DNA of 39,835 bases from an uncultured Phocaeicola sp. (GCA_958434805.1 CAUBDX010000028.1:1-39835), one strand, 5' to 3'. Shown: positions 7,399-15,025, counted from the first letter of the stretch. Notes: generated by a model from the letters alone, not told the origin. Translations and numbers: made by a program.

Positions 7399-8076
7399 AT
7401 GGAAGAAGAGAAAAAGGATAATAAAAAAGCGGGCATGAGACGTGCCTTGAATGTCAGGGACATCCTGAACAAGAAGTATGACGTATTCCCTTTTGAGGGG
7501 AAATGGAAGGATGCCTTCGACACTCCGGAAGTCCGGGGCTGCTGGTTCGTGTGGGGCAACAGCGGTAACGGCAAGACCTCTTTCGTGATGCAGCTCTGTA
7601 AGGAACTTTGCAAGTATGACCGTGTGGCGTTCAACTCCCTGGAGGAAGGAACTTCTCTGACTGTCCAAAATAACCTGCGGCGCTTTGGTATGGCCGAGGT
7701 AAGCCGCCATTTGGCGTTCATCAAGGAGGACATCCCCACCTTGAAGATCAGGCTCCGGCGTCATAAGAGTTTCAACGTCGTGATCATTGACAGTTTCCAA
7801 TACACGCAGATGACGTATCGTGACTATATCCAGCTGAAGGAGGAGTTTCCGGACAAGCTGTTTGTTTTCATCAGCCATGCCCGCGGCAAGAATCCTAAAG
7901 GTGATGCGGCCACGAGCGTGATGTATGATGCCGACCTGAAGATATGGGTAGAGGGCTACGTCGCTTTCAGTAAGGGACGTTATCAGGGGGCCACTGGTGA
8001 ATACACAATCTGGGAGAAGGGTGCCTATGACTATTGGAATGTGACGGGACCGAAACAGAAAGGAGGTCAGGCATGA
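7399..8076 (+). CDS. RecA-like P-loop ATPase
   Basis: A 225-residue protein with Walker A GNSGNGKTS (53-61) after the strand CWFVW, an acidic SLEEG segment (80-84) where RecA/DnaB-type enzymes place the catalytic Glu, and Walker B NVVIID (126-131) followed by SFQYTQ. A late ISHARG segment resembles the sensor strand. The fold looks like the RecA-type ATPases related to DnaB and RadA rather than AAA+ MuB. It follows the MuB-like gene in the early operon, so a role in DNA handling during replicative transposition is likely. The substrate is unknown. The stop overlaps the next start (ATGA). Confidence 0.85.
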   Translation: MEEEKKDNKKAGMRRALNVRDILNKKYDVFPFEGKWKDAFDTPEVRGCWFVWGNSGNGKTSFVMQLCKELCKYDRVAFNSLEEGTSLTVQNNLRRFGMAEVSRHLAFIKEDIPTLKIRLRRHKSFNVVIIDSFQYTQMTYRDYIQLKEEFPDKLFVFISHARGKNPKGDAATSVMYDADLKIWVEGYVAFSKGRYQGATGEYTIWEKGAYDYWNVTGPKQKGGQA

Positions 8077-8309
8077 GCAGGATAAAGAAACAGCTGGCGA
8101 TTTGTCCTCCCGCCTATATGTGTAAGGGGCCTAACCGTGAGAACTTCGTCAGTACCGGTCACAAGTGTGGTTACTGCAAGGGTAATGGCTGGTTCTGGGG
8201 AACGGAAGAGGGCAGCCGCGAGGACGTGCATGTGTCCTGCCCGGTGTGTGGCGGTAGCGGTGAGCTGGATGCGATTATAACAGTGGACTGGAAACCTTCA
8301 AGCAAGTAA
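8073..8309 (+). CDS. Small zinc-ribbon protein (DnaJ-type CxxCxGxG motifs)
   Basis: A 78-residue protein with CGYCKGNG and CPVCGGSG, two four-residue-spaced Cys pairs with the Gly pattern of the DnaJ central zinc domain, plus two further Cys near the N-terminus. It probably binds one zinc ion and may contact protein or nucleic acid. The start is set by the overlap with the preceding stop and by a strong AAAGGAGGTC ribosome-binding sequence at about 8060-8069. Such a sequence is unusual in this window and suggests high translation. A second protein of the same kind closes the early operon at 11610. Confidence 0.8.
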   Translation: MSRIKKQLAICPPAYMCKGPNRENFVSTGHKCGYCKGNGWFWGTEEGSREDVHVSCPVCGGSGELDAIITVDWKPSSK

Positions 8310-8312
8310 GCC

Positions 8313-9218
8313 ATGAGAAAGGAGTATTACAACTACGTTGTGAAGCTGCCCGTTCTGCTTCATGAACTGTTCCGCGGGAAAGTTGCCGACTATCATTTTT
8401 CCGACATGACGGTAGTGATGAACCACCTGGTAAAGTCCTATATCCGCATGACGGACGGTGGCAGGGTTTCTACTGCCACCCGGCGTATCCTTCTCTGCAT
8501 GGACCGTATTCCGGACATGTCGTTCTTCTTCCGCCGCCAGGAGAAGGCGGTGCTGTTCTTCGAGATGGATCCGGCCGTTGCCGACAGCCTACAGCGTGCC
8601 ATCGTTTCCGGGGGCTGGGGCAACCGCCAGCGTCTTGCCGTCCGCCTGGTATGCGCTTTCTGCTGCGGTGCCGGTGTGACGTTGAACAACCTTTCGATGG
8701 AGCTTGCCGCCGGAGAGGTGTTCCGCCGTCCGGAAGGTTATCTCATACATACCTACGTGAGCAATTACCAGTACGTGTTCCTGAAGGAGACGGCCGCTGC
8801 CCAGCGCATGAGCGTGGAGGGTATGCTGACGGCCGCCGCTGAACTGCTGGTGGGAACGGATGACGAAGGTTCCGGATACCATATTCCGGAGAGTCTCGGC
8901 CGTATTGCTGACCGCGTGCTCGAGGTGAGGGGCAGCACGCTGAAGGACTTCCGCCGGCAGTGTCTGGTGAGCATCCGCACGAACACTATCGGTTCGGACC
9001 GTATCGCCGCCTTCATGGAAAAGCACGGCATCGCCTCCGCCCGTGAGTTCCTGCGTCGCGTGGTCCTCTTCTTTCTGGAGGCACGGTATCTGATTTACCG
9101 TAAGGAGGTAGAACTTGATGAGGATGACCTTCCGGAGGAGGAAGAGACGGATTGGGAGGAAACTATGTACAGCCAGTATCAAAAAAGAGATTTCGCGATT
9201 TCAACATATAATTATTAA
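8313..9218 (+). CDS. Early-operon protein of unknown function (301 aa)
   Basis: A mostly helical 301-residue protein with an acidic tail (about residues 264-282, rich in Asp/Glu). No motif, signal peptide or membrane segment is recognised. It starts three bases after the zinc-ribbon gene and so belongs to the same operon. The repeated helical pattern with many Arg and aliphatic residues would fit an all-alpha regulator or adaptor, but this cannot be settled from sequence alone. Codon use and base composition match the adjoining early genes. Confidence 0.75.
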   Translation: MRKEYYNYVVKLPVLLHELFRGKVADYHFSDMTVVMNHLVKSYIRMTDGGRVSTATRRILLCMDRIPDMSFFFRRQEKAVLFFEMDPAVADSLQRAIVSGGWGNRQRLAVRLVCAFCCGAGVTLNNLSMELAAGEVFRRPEGYLIHTYVSNYQYVFLKETAAAQRMSVEGMLTAAAELLVGTDDEGSGYHIPESLGRIADRVLEVRGSTLKDFRRQCLVSIRTNTIGSDRIAAFMEKHGIASAREFLRRVVLFFLEARYLIYRKEVELDEDDLPEEEETDWEETMYSQYQKRDFAISTYNY

Positions 9219-9237
9219 CCATTAAAATTTAACTGAA

Positions 9238-9543
9238 ATGATTACAGAAAAACAGAAAGAGGCAGTAAAGGAACTCTGCCAATACGTGGATAACTTTTGT
9301 AAGGAAAATAATCTTAGTGCCTTTATGAGCGTTGCGGCCAGTGAGGACCATCCGGACGGGCTTGAGCAGATAGCCGGCTCAATCATTACCGGCAAGACTG
9401 AACATATTGTCGGCTCTATTTCTGGGGTTGTCAAAGCGAATAAGAATGTCTATATACTGCTTTCCATGGGGCTTATGCAGGCCTATACGAGAAAGGCTGA
9501 CATTAATACTATTCCGTTCGATGAAAATTTGAATATGAACTGA
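9238..9543 (+). CDS. Small early protein, unknown
   Basis: A 101-residue protein with an N-terminal helix (TEKQKEAVKELCQYVDNFCKENN) and a following alpha/beta region. No family is recognised. It is 19 bases downstream of the previous gene. It lacks membrane or signal features, so it is cytoplasmic. Base composition is more AT-rich than in the flanking genes. Confidence 0.7.
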   Translation: MITEKQKEAVKELCQYVDNFCKENNLSAFMSVAASEDHPDGLEQIAGSIITGKTEHIVGSISGVVKANKNVYILLSMGLMQAYTRKADINTIPFDENLNMN

Positions 9544-9563
9544 TGAATGCAGCATAAACAGCT

Positions 9564-10076
9564 ATGAGTGAAAATAACAACAAGCAGAAACGTAAACGTG
9601 TCTGTCCGCATTGCGGCCGAAAGTTGTGGATGCGTGAGTTCTATCCGTTGAAGAATGGGGGACGGAGTTCCTGGTGTCATGAATGTGTGCTGGCGTACAA
9701 GCGTGAACAGTACCGCAAGCACCGGAAGGTTGCTGACGGTACTTTCATGCACCGGACACTGGGACGGCTCGTCGAGCATAAGGGATATTCCACCCGTATC
9801 TTTTGGAACGGCAATATGCTTTCCATCATGCGTCGCCACTATCACAATACCCTCAACCGGGAGCTGGCTGAAATGCTCGGTGTTTCCGAACGCAGCGTCA
9901 CCCGGAAGGCCCGAGAAATGGGACTGGAAAAGGACAAAGGTTTTGTAGCCTCCCTTAGCCGGGAACATTTGTTGCTGGCAAACGCGAGAAGCAAGGAACT
10001 GGGATATCCAGGCGGCTTCACCAAGGGGATGAAGTTTCGGGGAAACCAGTACACCGGGAGAATAAGAGTTGAATAA
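9564..10076 (+). CDS. Zinc-finger plus HTH DNA-binding protein
   Basis: A 170-residue basic protein. The N-terminus has a zinc-binding pair CPHC (14-17) and CHEC (about 38-41). A helix-turn-helix follows around residues 99-117 (LNRELAEMLGVSERSVTRKA), then a basic C-terminus. The zinc finger resembles those in front of some HNH-type phage nucleases, but no HNH active-site histidines are evident, so I do not call a nuclease. It is likely a DNA-binding protein of the early operon. A regulator of phage transcription or a site-specific DNA factor would both fit. Confidence 0.75.
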   Translation: MSENNNKQKRKRVCPHCGRKLWMREFYPLKNGGRSSWCHECVLAYKREQYRKHRKVADGTFMHRTLGRLVEHKGYSTRIFWNGNMLSIMRRHYHNTLNRELAEMLGVSERSVTRKAREMGLEKDKGFVASLSREHLLLANARSKELGYPGGFTKGMKFRGNQYTGRIRVE

Positions 10077-10096
10077 CATACAGCACGGTCAATATT

Positions 10097-10306
10097 ATGA
10101 GTAAAAAAATGGTAATTGTGGTCACCGCCGTTGGTGTCCGTAAAGTAGTGGAAAAATGGCTCTGTGAGAATATGACTTGCGAGCTGGTTGTGTCACGTAA
10201 CGCACGCCATGAGTGTTGTGTGGAAGTCATCTATGATAGCGGAAACCCTTCGGTCTTGCGTACCCTTTTGCAGGCTGCCGTGGGTGAAATAATAGAGTTG
10301 TGCTGA
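10097..10306 (+). CDS. Small early protein, unknown
   Basis: A 69-residue protein of ferredoxin-like appearance: strand MVIVVTAVGV, helix, strand CELVVSRN, strand CCVEVIYD, helix. This is a visual impression only. Three Cys have no clear metal-binding spacing. It is cotranscribed with its neighbours. Confidence 0.65.
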   Translation: MSKKMVIVVTAVGVRKVVEKWLCENMTCELVVSRNARHECCVEVIYDSGNPSVLRTLLQAAVGEIIELC

Positions 10307-10346
10307 TGTGGTATGAATAGTTTGAGTTAATGAAAATCTGAATAGA

Positions 10347-10529
10347 ATGGGCATACTTGAATTTTTCGACCAGTATAAGTGTACAAAAAATGAAAAAGAG
10401 CATCTTCTTGATTATTTGTGTACTATCAGAGTAAAGAGAGTGATTAAGGAAATTAATGACCTTAAAATAAACAAAAAAAAACAGCATAGCCATGCAGATA
10501 GACATCAACAGCCGCAAGCAGTTAAATAA
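10347..10529 (+). CDS. Small AT-rich early protein, unknown
   Basis: A 60-residue, Lys-rich helical protein, notably more AT-rich than the flanking genes. Its last 38 bases overlap the start of the gene at 10492 in another frame. Residues up to about 47 look protein-like. The final His/Gln-rich part is simply the other gene's start read out of frame. It is a plausible but uncertain gene. Confidence 0.45.
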   Translation: MGILEFFDQYKCTKNEKEHLLDYLCTIRVKRVIKEINDLKINKKKQHSHADRHQQPQAVK

Positions 10530-10935
10530 ACCCGAGAATTATGCGGTGTTTTATAGTCTTTTGAACCGCCTTCCGACATCTGACCGCGATGCTTTGAAGG
10601 AAAGCGTAGTTTCCCAGTACACGGACGGACGTACCACGAGTCTGCGCGACATGACACTGAAGGAATACAGTGCGGCCATAGCCGGGATGCGTAAGCTGGT
10701 GCCGCCCACTCACCAGGAAGAACTCCGGAAGATTCTCCGTCAGAAGCGTTCCGCGGTACTGCACCAGATGCAGCTGCTGGGCATCAATACGGCCGACTGG
10801 GACAAGGTGAACGCTTTCTGCCTGGACAGCCGTATCGCTGGTATGGAGTTCCGTGAACTTGACTGTGAGGCGTTGGACACGTTGCAGGTGAAGCTGCGCG
10901 CCATCCGCCGCAAACGTGAGAATAAACAACAGTAA
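10492..10935 (+). CDS. GemA/Mu gp16-like regulatory protein (DUF1018-like)
   Basis: A 147-residue protein. The core (about 20-75: a short helical region, then LRDMTLKEYSAAIAGMRKL) has the look of the Mu gp16/GemA family (DUF1018), in which a 'dLt..el..vi..l' helix is typical. GemA modulates host gene expression during Mu growth, but the role here is inferred. The C-terminal half is helical and basic (KLRAIRRKRENKQQ). It lies where Mu keeps its semi-essential early genes and is followed by the DUF3164-like gene, as in several Mu-like phages. Confidence 0.6.
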   Translation: MQIDINSRKQLNKPENYAVFYSLLNRLPTSDRDALKESVVSQYTDGRTTSLRDMTLKEYSAAIAGMRKLVPPTHQEELRKILRQKRSAVLHQMQLLGINTADWDKVNAFCLDSRIAGMEFRELDCEALDTLQVKLRAIRRKRENKQQ

Positions 10936-10956
10936 TAACCATTTAATTTTTTAGTT

Positions 10957-11607
10957 ATGGACTTGAAAGAACAATTAAAAAGCCTGTCCGTCCAGGACAG
11001 AAAGGAGCTTTTGAAACAGCTCCAGCAGGAAGAGAAGGAAAACAAGCGCAACCGTCGCGACGCCTACGAGGGGCTTCGTGCGCAGTTCATGCTTGAAGTG
11101 AAGAACAAGCTGTTTCCAGTCGTGGATGACGTGAAAGCCTTCCGTGACTGGGTGGAGAAGGAAGCCGCCTCTTTCCGCGACCTGATGCGCGACTATGGCC
11201 AGCTCCGCAAGGATGATCAGGCAAGTTTTACCATCGTAGACGGTGACATGAAGCTGGAAGTGAGGAGTAACAAGGTGAAGAGCTTCGACGAGCGTGCCAA
11301 CCTCGCCGCTGAGCGTCTGGTGGATTACCTGAAGCGTTACGCCATGAGCCGGGAACTCGGTACCGATGATCCGATGTACCAGCTCGGTATGACCATGATC
11401 GAGCGTAACCGCCAGGGTGATCTGGACTACAAGTCGGTGAGCAAGCTGTACGAGCTGGAGGACCGTTTCGACAGTGAATACACGGAGATTATGGACCTCT
11501 TCCGTGAGAGCAACGTGGTGTACAAGACCGCGGTGAACTACTATTTCCATAAACGTGACGAGAACGGTGTCTGGCGCCGTATCGAGCCCTCATTCTGCCG
11601 GTTGTAG
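10957..11607 (+). CDS. DUF3164-like phage protein
   Basis: A 216-residue protein. The N-terminal 45 residues are highly charged and helical. The central part has the pattern of DUF3164 proteins of Mu-like phages: a 'VDDVKAFRDWVEKEAASF' helix, a strand pair around SFTIVDGDMKLEVRSNK, then long helices. No enzymatic motif is visible. The molecular function of the family is not known to me. Its position near the end of the early operon agrees with Mu-like phages. It is followed after two bases by the small zinc protein. Confidence 0.75.
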   Translation: MDLKEQLKSLSVQDRKELLKQLQQEEKENKRNRRDAYEGLRAQFMLEVKNKLFPVVDDVKAFRDWVEKEAASFRDLMRDYGQLRKDDQASFTIVDGDMKLEVRSNKVKSFDERANLAAERLVDYLKRYAMSRELGTDDPMYQLGMTMIERNRQGDLDYKSVSKLYELEDRFDSEYTEIMDLFRESNVVYKTAVNYYFHKRDENGVWRRIEPSFCRL

Positions 11608-11609
11608 TT

Positions 11610-11825
11610 ATGGAAAAGACGAAGAACATCGCGCCGCACGTCATGGCCTGCAAGCGCTGTGAAGGCAAGGGACGTATCTTTTACCTGGACCAGGGAGGAG
11701 CTCCTTTATCCGCAAAATGTCCGGTCTGTAATGGCAGCGGACGGGTGAAGGTGCAGAGCAAGGTGATCACCCGCGTCGAGCCGTTTGTCCCGGGTGAAGA
11801 TGACACAGAACTGATGACCATGTGA
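11610..11825 (+). CDS. Small zinc-ribbon protein (DnaJ-type), last early gene
   Basis: A 71-residue protein with CKRCEGKG and CPVCNGSG, the same DnaJ-type zinc motif pair as the protein at 8073, but with a different N-terminus and an acidic C-terminus (VPGEDDTE). It probably binds one zinc ion. It ends the early operon, 21 bases before a strong terminator. Confidence 0.8.
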   Translation: MEKTKNIAPHVMACKRCEGKGRIFYLDQGGAPLSAKCPVCNGSGRVKVQSKVITRVEPFVPGEDDTELMTM

Positions 11826-11846
11826 TTTTGTTCACACTCTAAACAG

Positions 11847-11884
11847 AAAAACGCCGCATTCATACACGATGCGGCGTTTTTTTT
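11847..11884 (+). terminator. Early-operon terminator
   Basis: AAAACGCCGCAT (from 11848) pairs with ATGCGGCGTTTT (from 11869) across a nine-base loop and is followed by a T tract. This is a strong intrinsic terminator separating early from later transcription. Confidence 0.93.
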
Positions 11885-11907
11885 ATTAACATCCCCGGTT
11901 AAATGCC

Positions 11908-11920
11908 TAATTTTGCAGCA
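11908..11920 (+). promoter_or_regulatory. Putative promoter element TAATTTTGCAGCA
   Basis: A -7 match (TAATTTTG, 11908-11915) lies just after the terminator and 18 bases before the ATG at 11934. The TTTTGCAGCA core is identical to that at 13331 and nearly so at 19033. No -33 element is seen. Confidence 0.6.
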
Positions 11921-11933
11921 TATACCTGGACTT

Positions 11934-12203
11934 ATGACCAAAGGACGAGACAAGAACCTGATAGAACTCCGTGATGAAGCCCTGTGCCGCCGTTACTATT
12001 ACTGGACGGAGGTGCAGCGCCTACGTTTTGATGATGCCCTGAAAGTGTTGTCCCGCCAGGAGTTTTTCATTTCCGAGGAGCGGATCATGTCCATTATCCG
12101 GCGCAAGTGCCGGGAGCTGAAGAACCTGGAGGTGAAGCCCGTTCCGAAAGTGAAGAAGCCCCGCCTGACAGCCGTCCAGCTCTCGCTCTTTACGGGAGAA
12201 TAA
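11934..12203 (+). CDS. Small basic HTH-like protein; possible middle/late regulator
   Basis: An 89-residue, strongly basic protein. Residues 26-60 (LRFDDALKVLSRQEFFISEERIMSIIRRK) read as a helix-turn-helix, followed by a Lys/Pro-rich stretch. It is a single gene between the early terminator and the late blocks, with its own promoter element. In Mu the transcription activators Mor and C sit in this region, so it is a reasonable candidate for a late-gene activator. It is not a recognisable Mor/C homologue. Its 3' end overlaps the convergent gene by 14 bases. Confidence 0.7.
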   Translation: MTKGRDKNLIELRDEALCRRYYYWTEVQRLRFDDALKVLSRQEFFISEERIMSIIRRKCRELKNLEVKPVPKVKKPRLTAVQLSLFTGE

Positions 12204-12663
12204 ACCTTGCCGTGCCTTCCTGCATGGCCGACTCGTCATGCAGCGTGAAGGAATAAACCGTCTCGTACACCTTGATGTTTCCCGGCAGCGAATAGTCCCG
12301 GCTCTTTACCCTGACCAGCGGGCTGGTCTCTTCCGTGCACTGGAACTCCTGCAAGGCCTTGTACAGCTCTTTAGCCTTGAGCTGGCGTTCTCTTACCTTG
12401 TCATAGGTTCCGGAGGTGTAGTGGGTGTCATCGTAACAGTCGACGGCCAGGCGTATGGTAATGAATGACTCGCTTTTCTGTACCCCGTATCCGAGGTCGT
12501 TCCAGTCCGATTCGGCGTTCCCGATGAGCACGCAGGGGAAGGTTACCGGGTAGTGGTCCTCCTCCGCCCCGGCTTCAAGCTGTCCGTAGTCCTCGTCAAT
12601 GTATGACAGTTCAGGTATCTTTTCGGCGATGCGTTCCATGATTGCGATAAAAATTTCTTCCAT
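12190..12663 (-). CDS. Tail-terminator/gp37-like morphogenesis protein
   Basis: A 157-residue alpha/beta protein: N-terminal helix, then strands around YPVTFPCVLIG and SFITIRLAVDCYDD, a helix, and C-terminal strands ending in VYETVYSFTL. This order is typical of the small head-tail joining or tail-terminator proteins found next to virion-morphogenesis genes (Mu gp37/DUF1834-like place). It is the last gene of the minus-strand head block, five bases after the preceding gene. The assignment rests on position and fold pattern, and no diagnostic motif is seen. Confidence 0.55.
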   Translation of the reverse strand: MEEIFIAIMERIAEKIPELSYIDEDYGQLEAGAEEDHYPVTFPCVLIGNAESDWNDLGYGVQKSESFITIRLAVDCYDDTHYTSGTYDKVRERQLKAKELYKALQEFQCTEETSPLVRVKSRDYSLPGNIKVYETVYSFTLHDESAMQEGTARFILP

Positions 12664-12667
12664 GTTG

Positions 12668-13300
12668 TTATAAGTTTAAAATATTTCTGATTTCATTCTC
12701 CATTTTCCGGTCTATCTTTTCGGACAGTTCCCGGCTTTCCCCGATAAACTGGCGTTGCGGTATTTTTATCCGGAGCTTTTTCTTTTTGGTGAGCGCCAGC
12801 CTTTTCCATTTCAGCGCTTCCTGATTTTCCTGCGGTTTATTGTTTACGGCAGAACCCTTCTTTTTGCCTTTTCTTTTGCCCGTGGCGGCTTTTTTAGCCT
12901 TGCCTGAAGCCTGGTAATACTTCGTCCATGCAAAACGCCGCATTTGGGGCGTAACGGTCGGATGCACTTCTCCTCCCCAGTTATTGACCGGCGCATAGAC
13001 GAGTTCGTTTGCCACCCTCACCCGGTATTCTCCCGGCATGTATTTGACGGAGCTGAAGAGATGGTTCCTTCCGGAGAGCAGCGTCCCGTAGTTCCCTGCC
13101 GCATCGGTCCGTCCCGAGGACAGCCTTTTCGCTTTCGGCCACGGGTGTAATCCCCCGTTTACGAATCCTCCCTGCCGGAAGTTGTCCTGGAAATGGTCTT
13201 TTGCCATTCGTCCGGCGATAACCGGCATCTTCCGTTTCATTAGCCCATCCAGTTCTTTCCGTTTGGCTTTTATCAGTTTTGAATATTCTTTTATGTCCAT
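12668..13300 (-). CDS. Phage virion morphogenesis protein (Mu gpG / tail-completion type)
   Basis: A 210-residue protein resembling the virion-morphogenesis family (Phage_tail_S). The N-terminal helix is followed by 'RMAKDHFQDNFRQGGFVNGG..PW' and an 'LLSGRNHLFSSV' segment, then an 'YAPVNNWGGEV' segment, all hallmark patterns of the family. A Lys-rich insertion of about 45 residues (about 130-175) interrupts the usual C-terminal part, which resumes at 'IPQRQFIGES'. The family joins tail to head or completes the tail end. The gene directly follows MuF in the minus-strand operon after the gap that holds the divergent small gene at 13370. Confidence 0.85.
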   Translation of the reverse strand: MDIKEYSKLIKAKRKELDGLMKRKMPVIAGRMAKDHFQDNFRQGGFVNGGLHPWPKAKRLSSGRTDAAGNYGTLLSGRNHLFSSVKYMPGEYRVRVANELVYAPVNNWGGEVHPTVTPQMRRFAWTKYYQASGKAKKAATGKRKGKKKGSAVNNKPQENQEALKWKRLALTKKKKLRIKIPQRQFIGESRELSEKIDRKMENEIRNILNL

Positions 13301-13327
13301 GAATGACTGAATTAAAAAATAATTTTA

Positions 13328-13340
13328 TACTTTTGCAGCA
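13328..13340 (+). promoter_or_regulatory. Putative promoter element TACTTTTGCAGCA
   Basis: A -7 match (TACTTTTG, 13328-13335) lies 34 bases before the ATG at 13370, with the TTTTGCAGCA core shared with 11911. It would transcribe the small gene against the head operon. Confidence 0.6.
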
Positions 13341-13369
13341 AGGCGTTTTTTATGTGCCTTTTTTGCGTT

Positions 13370-13603
13370 ATGGAAATACCTAAACAAGTGTCGGAATTAG
13401 CAAACAGTAGCGGTTACAACTCCGTTGTCTTATCAGCCAGTTCCCCTGAAGGAAGCATCTATTCCGTGGGCTGTGTTGACGGGGATGGTTTTGAGTTGCC
13501 TGTCGGTCTTCCCGCCTTTATTCTGTTCGACGGCCAGTCCTGCCGTCTGGTGGACGGTGAGGAGGGGCTGGCACTTTCTTCCCGTTTATTTGGTGATGAA
13601 TAG
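13370..13603 (+). CDS. Small acidic protein convergent to MuF; candidate immunity protein
   Basis: A 77-residue acidic protein with a pattern of strand (SVVLSA), strand, then GLPAFILFDGQSCRLVDGEEGLAL, an alpha/beta mini-domain I cannot name. It is a lone plus-strand gene inside the minus-strand head operon, with its own Bacteroidota-type promoter element, and overlaps the 3' end of the MuF gene by 18 bases. A small acidic protein with private expression next to the toxin-like end of a polymorphic MuF is what an immunity gene would look like. That role is inference from context. I preferred the ATG at 13370 over an upstream in-frame start at 13352. Confidence 0.7.
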   Translation: MEIPKQVSELANSSGYNSVVLSASSPEGSIYSVGCVDGDGFELPVGLPAFILFDGQSCRLVDGEEGLALSSRLFGDE

Positions 13604-15025
13604 TCCCATGATTTTGGGATTTACCAGTTTGTTGTCTATTCTTATCACTCCCACACGGCCCGCTTTCATGCTCTGTATGTAATTGCTTGCATCATCCTTT
13701 CCGGTTTGCGGGTCGAAGAACCTTGTCTTTCCTTCAGTCACCTCCGCGCAGAACACGTGTGCGGAGCCGCCTTTCCAGGCACAATATATCTCGTATATTC
13801 CATCCTCTCTGAATTTTTCCCTGAAGTATTCCTTCAGCCGGTTTGCATTCATTACTTGATATCCCTTTCTGACCTGCCATTTATAGGTATAGTCATAATC
13901 CGGCTTTGTTCCGTCCCGGTTCAGGAAACGTTCTTCCCATGTGATACCTTGTTTTGCCATTTCATTGTATGCGCTTTGTCTGATGTTGGGTTTTGCCTCG
14001 ATGTCAAACCCCAACCTTCTGAGCATGTGTGTCACGGTGCAGGTCTGGCAATTCACGCGGTATCCTTCCTCTTTTCCGAATTTCGGGTTCTCCTTTCCCT
14101 TGTTCGCCTGTTCGTATGTCATCGGCTTGCCTTTGGTAACGCCGAGTGCCTTTTCTATCTTGAGATTGTTGCGGGCGATGTCGGTTTTTTCCTCCAGCGT
14201 CAGGTTGTCCGGCATTTCGGCTATCATTTCGTTGATGCGCCTGGTCAGTGCGTCCACGGCTTTTTTTGCTCCCGGATGCGCTTCAGTAACGTAGGGGTGT
14301 TTGTCTGAAAACAGTTTGCCGTCTTTTCCCGGATTGTTTTCCAGACCGTCATGTGCCTTGTTCTGCCCGTTTTCGTCCGGTACCGCTGTCGGCGCTTCAT
14401 CCGTTGATGAGAGCGTGCACTTGCAGTTCCATCTGTCCCCGGGCCTGTGCTCGTTCCAGAACGGATCATCTATTGGACGTATGGTCCCCCAGAAAATCCT
14501 GTGGTCGCTTCCCGGATGTATGGATGTGGAAGGCATCCATTTGAGATTCGGCAATACGTCCTTTTCCCTTTCGAACTGCCTCCAGTCCGCGGCCTGGTGT
14601 GCCCGTATGACGGCCGTGTCGTATTCTGTACGCAGCCAATGGACCATCTGATGGTCGGCTATGGGCATGGCTTCCTTTACCCACTGTTCAAACGGCTTTA
14701 AACTTCCGTTTTTGTCCAGCAGCAGCGCTGCCATGTCGTTCTGTGCCCTGTGTACCTTGAAAGCTGCGAACACGGCGTTGTTCATTCGGATTTCCCGGTA
14801 GAAGTCATAATCCGGATCGTCGGGCTTTCGTGTCCCAAACCCCTTGTCCGCTGCCTCGTTTATTGTTTTCCATGTGGCTTCGAACAGGTTCTCCTCGATT
14901 TCCGTCAGGGGGTGGAAGTCTTTACTGTAGATGTTCTTCAGGGCTTTCTTCAGTACCTCTTCATCGAACGAGAATAAAGTTTCCACCTGTTTGTCCTCCA
15001 TTCTGTAGAGGTCGTTCATCACCAT
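13586..15025 (-). CDS. MuF-like head protein fused to a papain-fold (Tox-PL-like) domain
   Basis: A 479-residue protein. Residues about 1-205 form the Mu F-like minor head domain, ending in the conserved 'RPGDRWNCKC' element. A linker follows (about 205-310). The C-terminal domain (about 318-479) has the layout of papain-fold toxins/deamidases (Tox-PL): NCQTC with candidate nucleophile C326, 'LRRLGFDIEAKPN', H423 in GGSAHVF, and D438 in FFDPQTGKD. MuF proteins sit at the portal and some temperate phages carry C-terminal toxins on them (MuF polymorphic toxins). An ATG at 15019 overlapping the portal stop is an equally good start, giving 477 residues. The enzymatic activity and target are unknown. 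Confidence 0.85.
   Translation of the reverse strand: MVMNDLYRMEDKQVETLFSFDEEVLKKALKNIYSKDFHPLTEIEENLFEATWKTINEAADKGFGTRKPDDPDYDFYREIRMNNAVFAAFKVHRAQNDMAALLLDKNGSLKPFEQWVKEAMPIADHQMVHWLRTEYDTAVIRAHQAADWRQFEREKDVLPNLKWMPSTSIHPGSDHRIFWGTIRPIDDPFWNEHRPGDRWNCKCTLSSTDEAPTAVPDENGQNKAHDGLENNPGKDGKLFSDKHPYVTEAHPGAKKAVDALTRRINEMIAEMPDNLTLEEKTDIARNNLKIEKALGVTKGKPMTYEQANKGKENPKFGKEEGYRVNCQTCTVTHMLRRLGFDIEAKPNIRQSAYNEMAKQGITWEERFLNRDGTKPDYDYTYKWQVRKGYQVMNANRLKEYFREKFREDGIYEIYCAWKGGSAHVFCAEVTEGKTRFFDPQTGKDDASNYIQSMKAGRVGVIRIDNKLVNPKIMGLFITK

Noticed and set aside
9564..10076. HNH endonuclease call for the zinc-finger/HTH protein
   Set aside because: The Cys pairs are present but I cannot find the H-N-H catalytic pattern, so a DNA-binding role is the safer reading.
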